64,000 nucleotides of DNA from NCBI RefSeq assembly GCF_900564155.1, contig NZ_LS999839.1, positions 5,391,097-5,455,096 of the forward strand. The letters run 5' to 3'. Of the stretch, positions 61,819-64,000 are shown piece after piece; within the stretch, counting starts at the first letter, position 1, and each line of letters begins with the position of its first letter. The notes under the pieces are model-generated. The model was not told the origin of the DNA and searched no databases. It saw only the letters and a list, made by a program, of their open reading frames with translations. A program made the translations under genes and the position numbers. The stretch is from Pedobacter schmidteae. GTDB taxonomy: Bacteria > Bacteroidota > Bacteroidia > Sphingobacteriales > Sphingobacteriaceae.

Positions 61819-64000
61819 AGATATATTCATTACTTTTTTTTAAATATTGTCCTGTTAAAGATTTTGTTTCATTCATCAAATCTGCCGGAGTGCCCGTAAA
61901 AACGATTTCACCTCCATTTTTGCCACCTTCAGGCCCCAGATCAATCACCCAGTCTGCATTTTTTATCACATCCAGATTGTGTTCTATCACAATAACCGAA
62001 TTGCCACTATCCACCAGCTGATCCATCATTTCCAGCAAATGCCCTATATCGGCCATGTGCAAACCGGTTGTAGGTTCATCCAACACATAGATGCTCCCCT
62101 TTTTATGCAGGTTGCTGGCCAGCTTAATCCGCTGACATTCGCCGCCGGAAAGCGTACTTAATGGCTGTCCTAAAGTCAGATAATCCAGGCCAACATCATG
62201 TATGGCCTGCAAACGGCGTTTCAAGTCTTTCTTTTCAAAAAAATCAACCGCATCCTGTACAGTCATCTCCAGCACCTCGCTAATCGATTTCCCTTTAAAC
62301 TTATAATTCAATACCTCTTCCTTAAAACGTTTACCGCCACATATCTCACATGGCGTTTTTACAGGTTCCAGAAAAGCAAGATCGGTATAAATAAAGCCCA
62401 GTCCCTGGCAATTTGGGCAGGCACCTTTCGAATTGAAGCTGAACAAAGCAGCACTTACATGATTTTCCTGTGCAAAAAGCCTTCTGATGTCGTCCATAAT
62501 CCCCGTATACGTAGCGGGGTTGGAACGTATCGAGGTGCTTACGGCCGATTGATCAACGATAACAGCCTCAGGATGCCGTTTGGCAAATACATCATTAATC
62601 AGGGTACTTTTTCCCGACCCAGCAACTCCTGTAACCACTGTAAGTATGCCCAAAGGTATATCTACAGTAATATTTTTAAGGTTATGCAAACTAGCCCCGT
62701 TCACCCGCAAATAACCGGCAGCCATCCGGTACCCCGATTTCATCGGCTGTTTGTTATGGATATATCTCCCCGTCAGCGTATCCGCCTCCAGCAAGCCCTC
62801 AACAGTACCCTCATAAACAATTTCACCTCCCTGCGTACCTGCACCCGGCCCCACATCTACTATATGGTCGGCAATCTTAATCACCTCCGGGTCATGCTCT
62901 ACCACCAAAATCGTATTTCCCTTATCCCTTAACTGCAACAACAATTCATTCAGCCGGTGCACATCGCGGGGATGCAGTCCAATACTCGGTTCATCAAAAA
63001 TATAAATCATATCCGTAAGGCTGCTGCCCAGGTGGCGTACCATTTTTATACGCTGCGACTCGCCGCCCGAAAGACTATCCGTTGACTGGTCAAGGCTCAA
63101 ATATCCCAGTCCTATATCAATCAGATGTTGCAGCCGCTGCATCAGTGCCGAAGTCATGGGCCCTGCCACAGGATCATCTATCCGCCTGATGATCTCAATC
63201 ATTTCATCTACCTGCAAACCGGCCAGTTCGGCAATATGATAGCCGTTTATCCGGCAGTTTAACGCGGCCTGGTTCAAACGGGTTCCTTTACATAAGGGAC
63301 AAGGGGCAAAAGAGATGAAACGCTCCAGTGTACCTCTGGTATTTTCGGAAAGGATACTCGTATCCCTTTTGATATACATGCGGTTAAACTTATCTACCAA
63401 TCCTTCAAAACTCACGTTCAGCGGAACATTGTCTTTCCGTACCTGGAACTTTTTAGGTTTGCCATACAATAGCATATGCCATTCTTCCTCACTATAGTCG
63501 CCCAGTTTTTTATCGTTATCAAAAAACCCGGAATAGGCATAAGTATTAAAATACCAGCTGCCAACTGCAAACATCGGAAACAGGATAGCCCCTTCGTTTA
63601 AAGATCTGGAACGGTCCAGAAACTTATCCAGGTTTAGTTTTACAGTTTCACCCAGCCCATTGCATTCCGGGCACATACCTGCCGGATCATTAAACGAAAA
63701 CGCGTTGGAATACCCTGCAAAAGGTTTTCCCACCCTCGAAAACAGCAAACGCAGGATAGCATAGATATCAGTAACGGTACCCACGGTAGAACGTGAATTG
63801 CCAGCCAGGCGCTTTTGATCAATCACAATGGCGGTCGACAGGTTCTCAATCCCATCGGCATCGGGCTGACTGTAACGCGGCAAACGGTTACGTACAAATG
63901 TGGAGAAGGTTTCGTTCAGCTGCCGCTGCGCCTCGGCGCCGATGGTTTCAAATACAATAGAAGATTTACCAGAGCCCGAAACCCCGGTAAACACGGTAAT
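61808..64000 (-). CDS. UvrA-like ABC ATPase (5' end outside window)
   Basis: About 730 residues are visible and the frame is open at the window edge. Two ABC modules with Walker A GVSGSGKSS and GVAGSGKST, signatures DSLSGGESQRIK and STLSGGECQRIK, Walker B YIFDEPSIGLHP and YVLDEPTTGLHM. Cys pairs CPECNGLG...CPLCKGTR and CPNCQGLGF...CEICGGKRF bind zinc as in UvrA. It is shorter than housekeeping UvrA (about 940), as in the UvrA2 group linked to drug tolerance. It leads an efflux operon, which fits a resistance role. Confidence 0.92.
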   Translation of the reverse strand: MTVFTGVSGSGKSSIVFETIGAEAQRQLNETFSTFVRNRLPRYSQPDADGIENLSTAIVIDQKRLAGNSRSTVGTVTDIYAILRLLFSRVGKPFAGYSNAFSFNDPAGMCPECNGLGETVKLNLDKFLDRSRSLNEGAILFPMFAVGSWYFNTYAYSGFFDNDKKLGDYSEEEWHMLLYGKPKKFQVRKDNVPLNVSFEGLVDKFNRMYIKRDTSILSENTRGTLERFISFAPCPLCKGTRLNQAALNCRINGYHIAELAGLQVDEMIEIIRRIDDPVAGPMTSALMQRLQHLIDIGLGYLSLDQSTDSLSGGESQRIKMVRHLGSSLTDMIYIFDEPSIGLHPRDVHRLNELLLQLRDKGNTILVVEHDPEVIKIADHIVDVGPGAGTQGGEIVYEGTVEGLLEADTLTGRYIHNKQPMKSGYRMAAGYLRVNGASLHNLKNITVDIPLGILTVVTGVAGSGKSTLINDVFAKRHPEAVIVDQSAVSTSIRSNPATYTGIMDDIRRLFAQENHVSAALFSFNSKGACPNCQGLGFIYTDLAFLEPVKTPCEICGGKRFKEEVLNYKFKGKSISEVLEMTVQDAVDFFEKKDLKRRLQAIHDVGLDYLTLGQPLSTLSGGECQRIKLASNLHKKGSIYVLDEPTTGLHMADIGHLLEMMDQLVDSGNSVIVIEHNLDVIKNADWVIDLGPEGGKNGGEIVFTGTPADLMNETKSLTGQYLKKSNEYIYET

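Overview
The window reads as chromosomal DNA of an aerobic Bacteroidota bacterium of the Sphingobacteriaceae type, most like Pedobacter. The signs are promoters of the TAnnTTTG class instead of sigma70 boxes, few Shine-Dalgarno sites, a complete moxR/Bat aerotolerance operon, a tmRNA whose tag ends NYALAA, a fused DAHP synthase/chorismate mutase, and many DUF families typical of the phylum. Gene density is high. There is no prophage, CRISPR array or intact insertion sequence.

Left part (1-13.8 kb): a two-component group (partial kinase, receiver-kinase hybrid, lone receiver) is followed by an uncharacterised three-gene operon. That operon encodes a coiled-coil protein, a two-pass membrane protein, and a membrane-anchored actin-fold protein related to Ppx/GppA. 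Next is a tRNA-Ile2(CAT) locus with a small insertion that carries a lone Tdi1/DUF1851 immunity-type gene and ends at a decayed tRNA 3' end. Then come a thioredoxin-fold protein, a large hybrid kinase, an ABC-F ATPase, a YdeI-like protein, a DUF808 protein, a CPBP protease and an XRE regulator.

Middle part (13.8-31.4 kb): a GNAT enzyme, a MocR regulator and a HAD hydrolase precede katG, whose start codon lies inside a perfect 21-bp inverted repeat. Proline dehydrogenase, an S4 protein and aroB lead to the aromatic amino-acid operon pheA, DAHPS/CM, aroA, aroC. A classical-looking leader-peptide attenuator precedes pheA: a 20-residue peptide with eight aromatic codons in nine, then mutually exclusive hairpins. 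A fused E1 alpha/beta 2-oxoacid dehydrogenase, a DUF1573 protein, an aminotransferase and ssrA follow.

Right part (31.4-64 kb): hipBA, a GNAT-ATPase fusion, a large modular GH31 glycosidase with FN3, discoidin and dockerin regions, and a CoiA-like protein. Then an Lrp regulator divergent from a histidine-decarboxylase-type gene, several small genes, and the moxR-DUF58-bat operon on the minus strand. A repeat-rich stretch (52.1-55.9 kb) holds a DUF3050 haem-oxygenase-like gene, a second decarboxylase paralogue, two copies of a 100-nt hairpin element, and three families of non-coding repeats. The window closes with an RND efflux operon (UvrA-like ATPase, TolC, adaptor, pump).

The most interesting items are the aromatic attenuator, the katG start-codon hairpin, the Ppx/GppA-like operon, the covarying hairpin element with its repeat neighbourhood, and the tRNA-flanked insertion. 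All functional statements come from motif recognition by eye. No database search or folding program was run.
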